The notes under the pieces are model-generated. The model had not been told where the DNA came from. It was given only the letters and a program-made list of their open reading frames with translations, and searched no databases. A DNA stretch of 10,828 nt, taken from positions 1 through 10,828 of the forward strand of contig JAEWJV010000223.1 of NCBI GenBank assembly GCA_023386395.1, in the 5' to 3' direction. This DNA comes from Bacteroidota bacterium. GTDB taxonomy: Bacteria > Bacteroidota > Bacteroidia > Chitinophagales > Chitinophagaceae. Positions 1 through 7,962 of the stretch are shown piece by piece. A program made the position numbers and the translations under genes. Each line of letters begins with the position of its first letter. Position 1 is the stretch's first letter.

Positions 1-1941
1 GTATTGCCTTATCTCATCTCAATGGATTGGTCAGAGCCAGACGAGTTTGCATCCTTGATAACATCATGGAATCAAGTTGCTAAAAAAGAACGCCTGCCTT
101 TATTGAATCATTCAGGTGCTACTACGATGTATAAAAAATTGGAAAGCCTGAATACCAACTTTGAAAAAATTTCTGGCGAACGTCCGAATGTGTGGCTTTA
201 CATCCATGGCCCTACACATGAACGTGCCTTATCTGCTTCAAGAAAAGCAAACAGGACATTAACTGCTGCGGAGAAATTTGCAGCGATTGCATCCACATTA
301 AAAAATGATTTTTCATCTTATCCTCAAAAGGATTTTACACTTGCCTGGGAAGATGCTATCTATCCTGATCATGGATGGGGCGGCAAACATGGCGATTTAA
401 CTGACTTAACTTTTAGAACCAAGTTTGAAAGCGCTTACAGCAGGGCAGACAAGCTTCTTCAGCATAGTCTTACAGATATTACAAAATCAATTGGCATAAA
501 TAAAAAAGGAAAAGCATTGGTTGTTTTTAACCCGCTATCATGGGAGAGGACAGATAACGTTGAATTTACGTTGAATGTATATGGTCGTGATACAATCATG
601 TACAAAGTAATTGATGCCACTACAAATAAAGAAGTGCCCAGCCAGCTAATTAAATCTAATCCACTCAATGAAACTGACGAAGTGATATCGCTTGTTTTTG
701 TTGCAGAGAAAGTTCCTTCAATAGGATATAAAACTTATTACTTGGTTCCCTACAGTGCAGAACTTAATAAAGGAGTACCGGTACAACCTACAAACCCAAC
801 TATACTTGATGTTGCTGCAAATTCATTGACACAGGAAAATAATTTTTATAGAATTCAATTTGGCGATGGCGGTGTTAAAAGCATTTTTGATAAAGAGCTC
901 AACAAAGAATTGTTAGACACGAAAAATTTGTTAGGCGGCGAAATCTTTCAAATAGAGTCTGTTGGAAATGGTGCTGGCGAATTTTCAGACATTCAGCCTG
1001 TATCAATGAATGGTTTTGAAAAACTGAGCCAGTACAAGCCTAAGTGGAATTGCGTGGAGTATGGGCCTGTAAGAAAATCATGGGAGTTTACCCAGCAAAC
1101 AAAATTTGCATCCATCCATCAAACCATCACACTGTATGAAAACTTAAAGCAAATAGATTTTAAAGCAGAGATAATGGGCTTTTCCGGAGAACATTACCGT
1201 GAATACCGAATGGCTTTTCCATTAAATCAATCACAATCAAGCGTAGCGTATGAAGTACCGATGGGTGTAGTACAGGTGGGCAAAGATGAAATAAAAGGAG
1301 CAGCCGGTTTTTCTAAGCCAGACCAGATTTATTCAACAGCATGTAAAGATGTACACCCAAGAGAAGTACAAGATTGGTTCAACGCAAGTGCAAATGATGT
1401 GTCCGTAACCGTTAGTAGTTCTGTTGCTGTGTTTGATTGGATTGATCCAACTACTAAAGATAATGCCAATGCTGTTTTACAGCCCATCTTACTTGCAAGC
1501 CGCAAAAGTTGCCACTCTGAAGGCAACTATTATTTACAGGCAGGCAATCATTCTTATCAATTTAGCTTAACATCCAATACCGGCGATTGGCATAATAGTG
1601 TGCATACAGGAAAGCAGCAAAATCAACCGCTACAGCCTGTCGTGTTGAATGTGAATGCTCCAAAAGAAGGACTGCCGCTGACTTATAGCTTTGCAGGTGT
1701 AAATGCTGATAATCTCGTAATCTCTGCAATTAAAAAATCAGAAGATGATAACAATATTATCATGCGCTTGGTTGATATGCAGGGCAAACCTGCTGATGCA
1801 ACAATAAATTGGTTTGGTAAAGCAAACAGTGTAAGTATTACCAACATGATTGAAGAAGAGGATAAACCATTGGTAAAGAGTGCAGATAAAATTGTATTAT
1901 CTGTAAAGCCTTATTCAATTGAAACAATTAGAATAAAATGA
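1..1941 (+). CDS. GH38-like glycosidase (alpha-mannosidase type), C-terminal part, cut by left edge
   Basis: The frame is open from the first base (GTA codon) to TGA at 1939-1941, giving 646 visible residues, so the true start lies upstream. Aligned to the complete paralogue at 2025-4742, about 275 N-terminal residues are missing, including the signal peptide, the zinc-binding HxD and the nucleophile Asp. What remains is the end of the catalytic domain, with MDWSEP (Asp at visible residue 9, a candidate acid/base) and the ERPN...IHGPTHERALSASRKA block (residues 60-81), which probably carries the C-terminal zinc-ligand His. The long beta-rich C-terminal region follows, with SVGNGAGEF, YREYRMAFPL, EVPMGVV and LQPILLASR blocks shared with the paralogue. 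By family knowledge, GH38 enzymes are retaining zinc alpha-mannosidases; the substrate here is unknown. Export is inferred from the paralogue. There is no frameshift or internal stop. Confidence 0.85.
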   Translation, partial: VLPYLISMDWSEPDEFASLITSWNQVAKKERLPLLNHSGATTMYKKLESLNTNFEKISGERPNVWLYIHGPTHERALSASRKANRTLTAAEKFAAIASTLKNDFSSYPQKDFTLAWEDAIYPDHGWGGKHGDLTDLTFRTKFESAYSRADKLLQHSLTDITKSIGINKKGKALVVFNPLSWERTDNVEFTLNVYGRDTIMYKVIDATTNKEVPSQLIKSNPLNETDEVISLVFVAEKVPSIGYKTYYLVPYSAELNKGVPVQPTNPTILDVAANSLTQENNFYRIQFGDGGVKSIFDKELNKELLDTKNLLGGEIFQIESVGNGAGEFSDIQPVSMNGFEKLSQYKPKWNCVEYGPVRKSWEFTQQTKFASIHQTITLYENLKQIDFKAEIMGFSGEHYREYRMAFPLNQSQSSVAYEVPMGVVQVGKDEIKGAAGFSKPDQIYSTACKDVHPREVQDWFNASANDVSVTVSSSVAVFDWIDPTTKDNANAVLQPILLASRKSCHSEGNYYLQAGNHSYQFSLTSNTGDWHNSVHTGKQQNQPLQPVVLNVNAPKEGLPLTYSFAGVNADNLVISAIKKSEDDNNIIMRLVDMQGKPADATINWFGKANSVSITNMIEEEDKPLVKSADKIVLSVKPYSIETIRIK

Positions 1942-1951
1942 TCAGGCTTGA

Positions 1952-1969
1952 TTGAACAGTTTAGTTCAA
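1952..1969 (+). other. small hairpin in the spacer between the two GH38-like genes
   Basis: TTGAAC at 1952-1957 and GTTCAA at 1964-1969 are perfect inverted repeats around a 6-base loop, 10 bases after the first GH38-like stop. A competing pairing exists: TCAACAA at 1966-1972 is the exact complement of TTGTTGA at 1996-2002. No run of T follows either stem, so this is not a canonical terminator. It could be a weak 3' structure or chance in an AT-rich spacer. I see nothing else in the 83-base spacer, and no clear ribosome binding site or TAnnTTTG promoter box. Confidence 0.25.
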
Positions 1970-2024
1970 CAAAGGCCAAATAAAATTTCAAACTATTGTT
2001 GAGTTTAGCCCAAAAATTATTTCA

Positions 2025-4742
2025 ATGAATAATATAATGTATTTGCGATTCAAATTTTTTCTTTTGCTTTTTGTTGCCTGCTTTGCTGTAAACGCAAGCA
2101 TTAGTGCACAATCAAATAATAGTAAAATAATTAAAGTAAGCAATCAAACTTTTGATTTATTGCAGGAAGTAAAAAAGCTATCAGGTGGCAATGCCTCCAT
2201 CTACCTAACAATCACAACGCATCAGGATTTAGCATGGTGTAATTCTATTGAGAGATGTAAAATTGATAGAGATACTTTGTGGTTATCTCCCTTTATAAAA
2301 ACCTTGAGAGAGAATCCTTCTTTTCAGATGGATATTGAACAATCTTCCATTATAAAGGAGTACATAAACCGGCATCCCGATCAGCGGGATACTGTGTTGA
2401 AATATATGAATGATGGCAGAATGCTCGTTGGCGCTGCTTTCACGCAGTCTTATGAAGAAATGTATTCCGGTGAATCATTGGCAAGGCAATTTTATTATGG
2501 TAAGAAATGGCTGAAGGATAATTTTAAAAATTACAACTCTACGGTTTATTATAATTCAGATGTTCCGGGCAGAACCTTGCAAATGCCGCAGTTAATGGCA
2601 AAGTCAGGTGTTGATGGAATGTTTTTCAGCCGCTTTGAAAGAGGCTTATTTAATTGGTACAGTCCTGATGGCTCCTTTGTCACTGGTTATTCTCCTGGTC
2701 ACTATATAGATTTTTACACTGTCCTCGCCAAGGACGATACAGCAGCTCTAAGAACAATGGCTGAACAGGTTATTTACTGGCTGAAAAATTTCAACAATAA
2801 AACTGCTGGCAAAAAAGCAATCCCTGCAATGTTGAACTACGAGTTTATGTGGAATCAAAAGCCTGTGCAAAATCTTCATCCATTTGTAAATTTTTGGAAT
2901 AGCATTTCAACCGTAGAAAATGAAAGCGGTAAGAAATTAAATATTGCATTACCCCCATTTCATTTTGCAACATTTGATAAGTTTATCAAGGACGTAAAAG
3001 CTTCTTCAACAATTCCTGAGATTATTGGAGAACGACCCAATGAATGGATTTACATTCATGGCCCATCGCACCATTGGGCATTGTCTGCCAGCAGGAAGGC
3101 GGATATTTTATTGCCAGCTGCAGAAAAATTTTGGTCTTCAAATGAAATGATTGACAGCTCAAGATCATACCCGGCACAGGAGTTTTCACAGGCATGGGAA
3201 TCAAAAATTTATCCTGATCACGGATGGGGAGGAAAAGAAGGGCAATCAACAGATGATACCTTTTTAGAGAAATTTGAAGAAGCAAAACAAAAAGGCAACA
3301 GCCTGTTAAATGACGCAATGCAAAAGATTGCTTCCCATATAACGACCAATAAATCGAAAGGTGTTCCTGTAGTTGTGTTCAACAGCCTTAGCTGGAATCG
3401 TTCGGACGTTGTTACGATAGATATGAAGCTGCCTTTCAAATCTAAGGCAGTTGCAGTGTTCAGCGGTAACGGTAAGATGCTTGCTACGCAGGTTTCAAAC
3501 GCAGTGTTGGATAAAGATGGTTTGTTAGACCGTGTTAAAATTACTTTTATTGCAGAGTCGGTTCCTTCTATTGGTTACAGCACTTATTACATAAGGCCAG
3601 CAACACAAGAAGTGACTGAACAAAAACCTGCAGCTGCGACTGAATTTGAAAATGTATTTTATAAGCTATCATTCGGAAATGGAGGTATTGAAAAATTAAT
3701 TGATAAGGCCTCCGGCAAAAGTATATTTAGTAATGATGCATTAAAAGCAGGCGACGTATTTACACTTAAATCAGTTGGAAATGGTGCAGGTGAATTTGAT
3801 GCCATTCAGCAACCAAATATGGAGGGCTTTGATAGAACAGGCAACTACAAAACCACGTGGAGCCAAACAGAAGATGGTCCGCTGTATGTTGTTTTTAAAT
3901 ATCGCCAGCCAATACGCAATGCTGTAGTGGAGCAATTTATCAAAGTGTATAAAACAATCAAACGAATTGATTTTGATATTGCGTTAAAAAATTGGGATGG
4001 CACTTTATACCGTGAATATAGAATGGCACTTCCGCTAAATATCACAAATGCAAAAGTGAGTTATGAAGTACCCTATGGTGTAGTGGAAATTGGAAAAGAT
4101 GAATTGAAACAACCGGCTGGTCAGATTTACCAAACAACACCATCTAAAATACATCCTCGTGGATTGGAAAACTGGATGAGTGCATCAGGTAATGATTTTG
4201 GTGTAACGATGAGTTCATCGGTAGCAGCATTTGATTTTATTGATATGACGGGCATGGCTCCCAATTCAACTTTACTGCAACCGATTTTATTGGCGTCAAG
4301 GAGAAGTTGTCATAACGAAGGCAATGAATATACTCAAACCGGCGATCACTATTATTCGTTTTCATTAACGACCCATGCGCAGGGGTGGAAGAATGGTTTT
4401 CATTTTGGAAGGCAGGCCAATGAACCATTGCAGGCAGTGGTAAACCCAACACAGGCTGCAGATGCATCGCTTAATGAAAGCGGAAGTTTTGTTGCGCTTG
4501 ATAAAGAAAATGTTGTTTTAACCACCATGAAAATGGCTGAAGATGGACATGGACTTGTGCTGCGTTTGTTTGAATTAGAAGGAAAGGATACGAATGTAGA
4601 GCTTCAATTTAAAAGAAACTTAACCAATGCGTATAAAACGAATTTGATTGAAGAAGTATCAGGCAATATTCCTGTGTCAGGCAATCGTCTTAAGTTTATA
4701 ATTGGTCACAACAGCATTGAAACTATTAAAGTAAATTGGTGA
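2025..4742 (+). CDS. Secreted GH38-like glycosidase (alpha-mannosidase type), complete
   Basis: 905 residues. A hydrophobic N-terminus (about residues 8-27, FFLLLFVACFAVNA) ending near SISAQ looks like a Sec signal peptide with cleavage after about residue 29, so the protein is probably periplasmic or outside the cell. The GH38 catalytic domain follows. THQDLAW gives His66-x-Asp68, the zinc pair. YNSDVPGR gives Asp179, the expected nucleophile and zinc ligand. IHGPSHHWALSASRK gives His345/His349/His350, one of which should be the last zinc ligand. Glu273 in NYEFMWN sits where the upstream paralogue has Asp. From about residue 420 comes the beta-sandwich C-terminal region (SVGNGAGEF, YREYRMALPL, LQPILLASR). 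In the known family the reaction is retaining hydrolysis of alpha-mannosides; the glycan is not evident. ATG 2025 is taken as start; the in-frame ATG at 2037 would also keep the signal peptide, and no Shine-Dalgarno sequence decides between them. It could be another glycosidase specificity within GH38-type proteins. Confidence 0.88.
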   Translation: MNNIMYLRFKFFLLLFVACFAVNASISAQSNNSKIIKVSNQTFDLLQEVKKLSGGNASIYLTITTHQDLAWCNSIERCKIDRDTLWLSPFIKTLRENPSFQMDIEQSSIIKEYINRHPDQRDTVLKYMNDGRMLVGAAFTQSYEEMYSGESLARQFYYGKKWLKDNFKNYNSTVYYNSDVPGRTLQMPQLMAKSGVDGMFFSRFERGLFNWYSPDGSFVTGYSPGHYIDFYTVLAKDDTAALRTMAEQVIYWLKNFNNKTAGKKAIPAMLNYEFMWNQKPVQNLHPFVNFWNSISTVENESGKKLNIALPPFHFATFDKFIKDVKASSTIPEIIGERPNEWIYIHGPSHHWALSASRKADILLPAAEKFWSSNEMIDSSRSYPAQEFSQAWESKIYPDHGWGGKEGQSTDDTFLEKFEEAKQKGNSLLNDAMQKIASHITTNKSKGVPVVVFNSLSWNRSDVVTIDMKLPFKSKAVAVFSGNGKMLATQVSNAVLDKDGLLDRVKITFIAESVPSIGYSTYYIRPATQEVTEQKPAAATEFENVFYKLSFGNGGIEKLIDKASGKSIFSNDALKAGDVFTLKSVGNGAGEFDAIQQPNMEGFDRTGNYKTTWSQTEDGPLYVVFKYRQPIRNAVVEQFIKVYKTIKRIDFDIALKNWDGTLYREYRMALPLNITNAKVSYEVPYGVVEIGKDELKQPAGQIYQTTPSKIHPRGLENWMSASGNDFGVTMSSSVAAFDFIDMTGMAPNSTLLQPILLASRRSCHNEGNEYTQTGDHYYSFSLTTHAQGWKNGFHFGRQANEPLQAVVNPTQAADASLNESGSFVALDKENVVLTTMKMAEDGHGLVLRLFELEGKDTNVELQFKRNLTNAYKTNLIEEVSGNIPVSGNRLKFIIGHNSIETIKVNW

Positions 4743-4765
4743 TGCGCTTTCTTTCACTTAATAAT

Positions 4766-4795
4766 CTCAGTTGATATTTTCTGAATACAACTGAG
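4766..4795 (+). other. strong imperfect hairpin after the GH38-like pair
   Basis: CTCAGTTG at 4766-4773 is perfectly complementary to CAACTGAG at 4788-4795. Inside, TATT at 4775-4778 pairs with AATA at 4784-4787, leaving one bulged A (4774) and a 5-base loop, so about 12 base pairs in all. It begins 24 bases after the stop at 4742 and ends 41 bases before ATG 4837. No U-run follows on either strand, so it is not a classical intrinsic terminator. It may mark the 3' end of the GH38 transcript, stabilise mRNA or be an operator-like dyad. The same 94-base spacer holds a mini-hairpin CCTG-CAT-CAGG (4806-4816) and GCTA/TAGC flanking an A-run (4821-4836) just before the next start. Confidence 0.5.
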
Positions 4796-4836
4796 TAAAG
4801 AATTGCCTGCATCAGGAATCGCTACAAAAAAATAGC

Positions 4837-5991
4837 ATGTCATTAATATTGAAAGGAATTAGCTGGGATCATCCAAGAGGTTATCAACCGTTGAGAGCCG
4901 CTGCTGAATTGTGGAAGCGGCAAACAGGAGTTATTATTAACTGGGATGTGCGAACGCTGCAGGAGTTTGGAGATTTCCCGGTTGAAAAACTGATAGGGCT
5001 ATATGACTTTATAATCATCGATCATCCATACATGGCCGAAGCAGCTACAAAAAATTTGTTGATTGCATTAAATAAATACTTCCCACAGGAATTTTTAAAT
5101 ACACAGGAGCAGCTAAGTGTAGGACCTTCATACAAAAGCTATGAGTATGGAGGCAATATGTATGCGTTACCAGTTGATGCTGCTGCACAGGTGGCAGCTT
5201 GCAGAAAAGATATTGTTGATAAAATCAATTGGGGAATACCTACAGAGACAGCTGGTTTGAAAACAGCCGCATCGCTTTTACCAAAAGGGTATTGCATAGG
5301 TGTGCCATTATGCCCTACAGATATTTGGTGCGTTTTTTTATCCTTATGTGCACAGTATTCAAATGGAAACTTTTTTTCAGCAAGTGGAGTGGATGTTGCC
5401 GCCGGGCAATGGGCGATTGAACAAATAAGGGATTGGAGATCTTTCATCCATAAAGCATCTTTTGAGATGAATCCCATACAGTTGCTATCACAAATGGCAT
5501 CAAGAGATGAAATTATTTATTGCCCTTTTACATTTGGCTATACCAATTATTCAAGAAAAAAAGGCACAGCAAAAATTGTAAACTTTATCGATGTCCCTCG
5601 TTTTGAAAATAACAATGTAACATCTTTGTTAGGCGGTGCAGGGATAGCAGTCTCTCAAAAATCAAATCACTTGAATGAATGTCTTGACTTTATTACTTAC
5701 ATACTTACACCGCAAATTCAACAAACGGTGTATTTTCAAAACGATGGTCAGCCTGCCTTGCTTAATGCATGGAATGACGAGCAGTGTAATGCTGATAGTT
5801 CAGATTTTTTTAAGAATACATTATTCACCATGCAGCATGCTTATGTGAGACCGAAGGTGCCCAACTTCAATGTGTTCCAGGAGAATGCTGCAAACCTTAT
5901 TCATGAGTTGGCTTTGAACCAGTCGGCTGCAGTAAAAGGTATTGTCTTATTAAATAACCTATTTCGCAAATTGTGTCATGAAAAGTTTTAA
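4837..5991 (+). CDS. ABC-type solute-binding-protein homologue lacking a signal peptide (SBP family 1-like)
   Basis: 384 residues, close to the usual length of a mature family 1 extracellular solute-binding protein. The start MSLILKGISWDHPRGY runs straight into the first domain with no n-region, hydrophobic core or lipobox, so the protein as read should stay in the cytoplasm. Family-like blocks are LWKRQTGVIINW (25-36), YDFIIIDHPYM (56-66), GGNMYALPVDAAAQVAA (105-121), LLGGAGIAVS in the C-terminal half, and FQNDGQPALLNAW followed by VRPKVPNF near the end. I recognise this as the SBP-fold subgroup beginning KG[IM][TS]WDHPRG. No permease or ATPase gene lies nearby. Instead its last 14 bases overlap the enoyl-CoA hydratase start, and a CaiB-type CoA-transferase follows, which suggests translational coupling and a shared pathway. 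Its role is unknown: a cytosolic ligand carrier, a sensor, or an enzyme built on the SBP fold. No Shine-Dalgarno sequence is visible. Confidence 0.8.
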   Translation: MSLILKGISWDHPRGYQPLRAAAELWKRQTGVIINWDVRTLQEFGDFPVEKLIGLYDFIIIDHPYMAEAATKNLLIALNKYFPQEFLNTQEQLSVGPSYKSYEYGGNMYALPVDAAAQVAACRKDIVDKINWGIPTETAGLKTAASLLPKGYCIGVPLCPTDIWCVFLSLCAQYSNGNFFSASGVDVAAGQWAIEQIRDWRSFIHKASFEMNPIQLLSQMASRDEIIYCPFTFGYTNYSRKKGTAKIVNFIDVPRFENNNVTSLLGGAGIAVSQKSNHLNECLDFITYILTPQIQQTVYFQNDGQPALLNAWNDEQCNADSSDFFKNTLFTMQHAYVRPKVPNFNVFQENAANLIHELALNQSAAVKGIVLLNNLFRKLCHEKF

Positions 5992-6745
5992 GAATATCCT
6001 CGTTTCCGAAAATGCATCTGTCGCAACGCTTACGTTCAACAGGCCGCATTTATTAAATGCAATGAACAGGGAAATGATGGATGAAATCATTGATGCATTG
6101 AAGCTGATTACTGAAAATGAAAATATACGGGTTGCTGTTATCACGGGAGAAGGACGTGCATTTATGGCGGGAGCAGATATAAAAGAATATGCTGTTCAAA
6201 CAGGTGAAGAGTTCAAGGCATTTCAAAATAAAGGAAAGGAATTATATCAGTTAATTGAAGAGGCCAATATTCCATTTATAGCAGCAGTAAATGGTGTTGC
6301 ATTGGGGGGAGGATTTGAGATTGCACTTGCATGCGATTTCATCATTGCATCTGATGGAGCTAAAATGGGATTACCCGAAGTGCATCTTGGATTGATACCT
6401 GGCGGGGGAGGTACACAGCGACTGCTACAGAAAATAGGCATGAACCGGGTTAAAGAAATGTTGATGTTAGGCGGTTCGTATACGGCTAATCAAATGCAGG
6501 AGTTGGGTATTGTACACAAAGTAGTTAATGACAACGAACTTGTTATTGCCGTAGATGAAATGACAGAAAAATTAAAAAGAAGACCTGCACAATCACTAAA
6601 AGCAATTAAACAATTATTAAAACCGAATGCTGTTGAACAACCATTTTCTCAAAGGATAGACAAAGAAGGAGTGGAAGTTTTTAATCTTTTTTATTCACCA
6701 TTCGCACAGGATTTAATCAATCAGTTTGTTTCAAGAAATACATAA
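5978..6745 (+). CDS. Enoyl-CoA hydratase/isomerase family protein (crotonase)
   Basis: 255 residues, the usual length for a single-domain crotonase. The oxyanion-hole segments are GRAFMAGADIKE (59-70) and NGVALGGGFEIALACD (105-120). Both hydratase glutamates are in place: Glu114 in GGGFE and Glu134 in LPEVHLG, 20 residues apart as in rat mitochondrial enoyl-CoA hydratase (Glu144/Glu164). IPGGGGTQRL follows. This pattern supports true syn-hydration of a 2-enoyl-CoA rather than an isomerase or a dehalogenase with one glutamate missing. The acyl substrate cannot be read from the sequence. It acts in the cytoplasm. ATG 5978 lies inside the end of the solute-binding-protein gene in another frame, and the initiator begins the family's usual N-terminus (FKNILVSENASVATLTFNRP), so the overlap is credible. 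The CoA-transferase gene starts 14 bases after its stop, consistent with one operon. Confidence 0.93.
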   Translation: MKSFKNILVSENASVATLTFNRPHLLNAMNREMMDEIIDALKLITENENIRVAVITGEGRAFMAGADIKEYAVQTGEEFKAFQNKGKELYQLIEEANIPFIAAVNGVALGGGFEIALACDFIIASDGAKMGLPEVHLGLIPGGGGTQRLLQKIGMNRVKEMLMLGGSYTANQMQELGIVHKVVNDNELVIAVDEMTEKLKRRPAQSLKAIKQLLKPNAVEQPFSQRIDKEGVEVFNLFYSPFAQDLINQFVSRNT

Positions 6746-6747
6746 CC

Positions 6748-6759
6748 ACAAGTACTTGT
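6748..6759. other. 12-base perfect palindrome abutting the CoA-transferase start codon
   Basis: ACAAGTACTTGT reads the same on both strands and fills nearly the whole 14-base gap between the hydratase stop and ATG 6760, ending directly at the start codon. It could be a DNA-binding dyad, or as RNA a 4-base-pair stem (ACAA/TTGT) over GTAC next to the initiation site. A few perfect 12-base palindromes are expected by chance in 10 kb, so only its position draws attention. Confidence 0.25.
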
Positions 6760-7920
6760 ATGGATAAAGAAATAACAGGTCCACTTAAAGGATTACGCAT
6801 AGCTGATTTCACACAGTTGGCACAGGGCCCATGGGCTACGCAGATGTTAGCGGATATGGGTGCAGAGGTTATTAAAATTGAACCACCTAAAGGCGATTGG
6901 ATGCGTAGCTATGCTTACGGTAATATGTATCCTGGTGGAGAAAGTATTTCTTTCCTGAGTTTTAACAGGAACAAAAGAAGCATTGTACTCGATTTAAAAA
7001 CAGAAGAAGGTATTGATACTGCGAAAAAAATAATTGAGACTTCAGATATTTTAATTGAAAATTTTAGGCCCGGTGTAATGGATAGATTGGGCCTTGGGTA
7101 CGATACATTAAAAGAGCGTAATCCTGGCCTTGTATATTGTTCCAGTTCTGGTTACGGTGCTGATGGTCCTTATGTAAACCGGCCAGGCCAGGATCTGCTG
7201 GCACAGTCACTTTCAGGGGCTCCTTTTCTTAACGGTAAGAAAGGTGATATGCCTGTTGTTACTGCTGTTGGCCAGGCAGATTTATTGACGAGTTTGTTTA
7301 TTGTACAATCTGTGCTTGCAGCCATTTATTACAGGCAACAAACAGGCAAAGGACAAAAGGTAGAAGCCTGTCTTTATAACTCCATCATTGCATTTCATAC
7401 CCAGGAAATAACTGCTTTTTTGTATAAAGGAGAAACGCCGGAAAGAAGTGAAAGTGGCATACCCAATCCATGGTTAGGCGCACCTTATGGCATGTATAAA
7501 ACAAAAGACAATTACATAAGCATCGGCATGAATTCAGTAAGAAAACTTGCTGTGTTATTAAACATTGCTGCGTATGATGATGCTAAATACGACAGCAATA
7601 ATGTTATTGAATGCAGGGATGAAGTACGAATGACCTTTGAAAAAGTTTTTATGACAAAAACCACCGGCGAATGGCTGGATATTTTATTGCCACATGATAT
7701 CTGGTGCTCACAGGTAAATAGTTTTAAAGAGATGGTGGTAGACCCACAAGTGCAGCATAACAAAATGATTATTGATTGTGAACATCCGGTTGTCGGAAAT
7801 GTACGTACACCTGGCTTTCCGGTTAAATTCAGTGAAACACCGCAAACTGTTTATCGGCCAAGCCCCTTACTGGGTGAGCATACAGCGGAGATTTTAAAGG
7901 AATTGGCAAAAGAAAATTAG
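6760..7920 (+). CDS. Family III CoA-transferase (CaiB/BaiF type)
   Basis: 386 residues, normal for the family. The N-terminal Rossmann-like part has GLRIADFTQLAQGPWATQML followed by ADMGAEVIKIEPPKGDW (11-47), then NRNKRSIVLDLKTEEG (70-84), NFRPGVMDRLGLGYD (101-115) and YCSSSGYGADGPY (126-138). RPGQDLLAQSLSG (141-153) places Asp145 at the position of the catalytic aspartate that forms the aspartyl-CoA thioester in formyl-CoA transferase. The enzyme should move CoA from a donor acyl-CoA to a carboxylic acid in the cytoplasm; neither donor nor acceptor can be named from sequence. It lies 14 bases after the enoyl-CoA hydratase, a plausible order for activation then hydration of an acid. The 100-base spacer after it suggests the operon may end here, though no terminator is visible. 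Racemase activity (as in the related alpha-methylacyl-CoA racemases) is an alternative, judged less likely. Confidence 0.92.
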   Translation: MDKEITGPLKGLRIADFTQLAQGPWATQMLADMGAEVIKIEPPKGDWMRSYAYGNMYPGGESISFLSFNRNKRSIVLDLKTEEGIDTAKKIIETSDILIENFRPGVMDRLGLGYDTLKERNPGLVYCSSSGYGADGPYVNRPGQDLLAQSLSGAPFLNGKKGDMPVVTAVGQADLLTSLFIVQSVLAAIYYRQQTGKGQKVEACLYNSIIAFHTQEITAFLYKGETPERSESGIPNPWLGAPYGMYKTKDNYISIGMNSVRKLAVLLNIAAYDDAKYDSNNVIECRDEVRMTFEKVFMTKTTGEWLDILLPHDIWCSQVNSFKEMVVDPQVQHNKMIIDCEHPVVGNVRTPGFPVKFSETPQTVYRPSPLLGEHTAEILKELAKEN

Positions 7921-7962
7921 CTGCAATTATTGTTTCAAATGCGCTTTTCAAAATTTATGCAC

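Noticed and set aside
4..24. TTG at base 4 as the true start of the first glycosidase
   Set aside because: The frame is already open at base 1, and comparison with the paralogue shows about 275 residues are missing, so the gene simply runs in from outside the window.
1996..2003. TATTGTTG-like match to the Bacteroidota -7 promoter box (near 1994-2001) before the second GH38-like gene
   Set aside because: It deviates from TAnnTTTG and has no convincing TTG-type -33 element at the right distance.
3022..3318. 98-codon minus-strand frame with a hydrophobic start inside the complete GH38-like gene
   Set aside because: It is the complement of the conserved ERPN...IHGP active-site region, so its composition is dictated by the real gene.
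1..4742. Recent duplication or mobile-element origin of the tandem glycosidases
   Set aside because: The paralogues are clearly diverged throughout, with indels, and no terminal repeats, transposase or target-site duplications were seen.
5139..5477. 112-codon open frame on the minus strand inside the solute-binding-protein gene
   Set aside because: It lies wholly within a well-supported + strand gene, has no recognisable motif or start context, and other minus-strand frames in the window look the same.
4837..5991. Reading the SBP-like gene as part of a classical sugar ABC importer serving the glycosidases
   Set aside because: There is no signal peptide or lipobox and no permease or ATPase gene in the window, and the translational overlap is with a crotonase.
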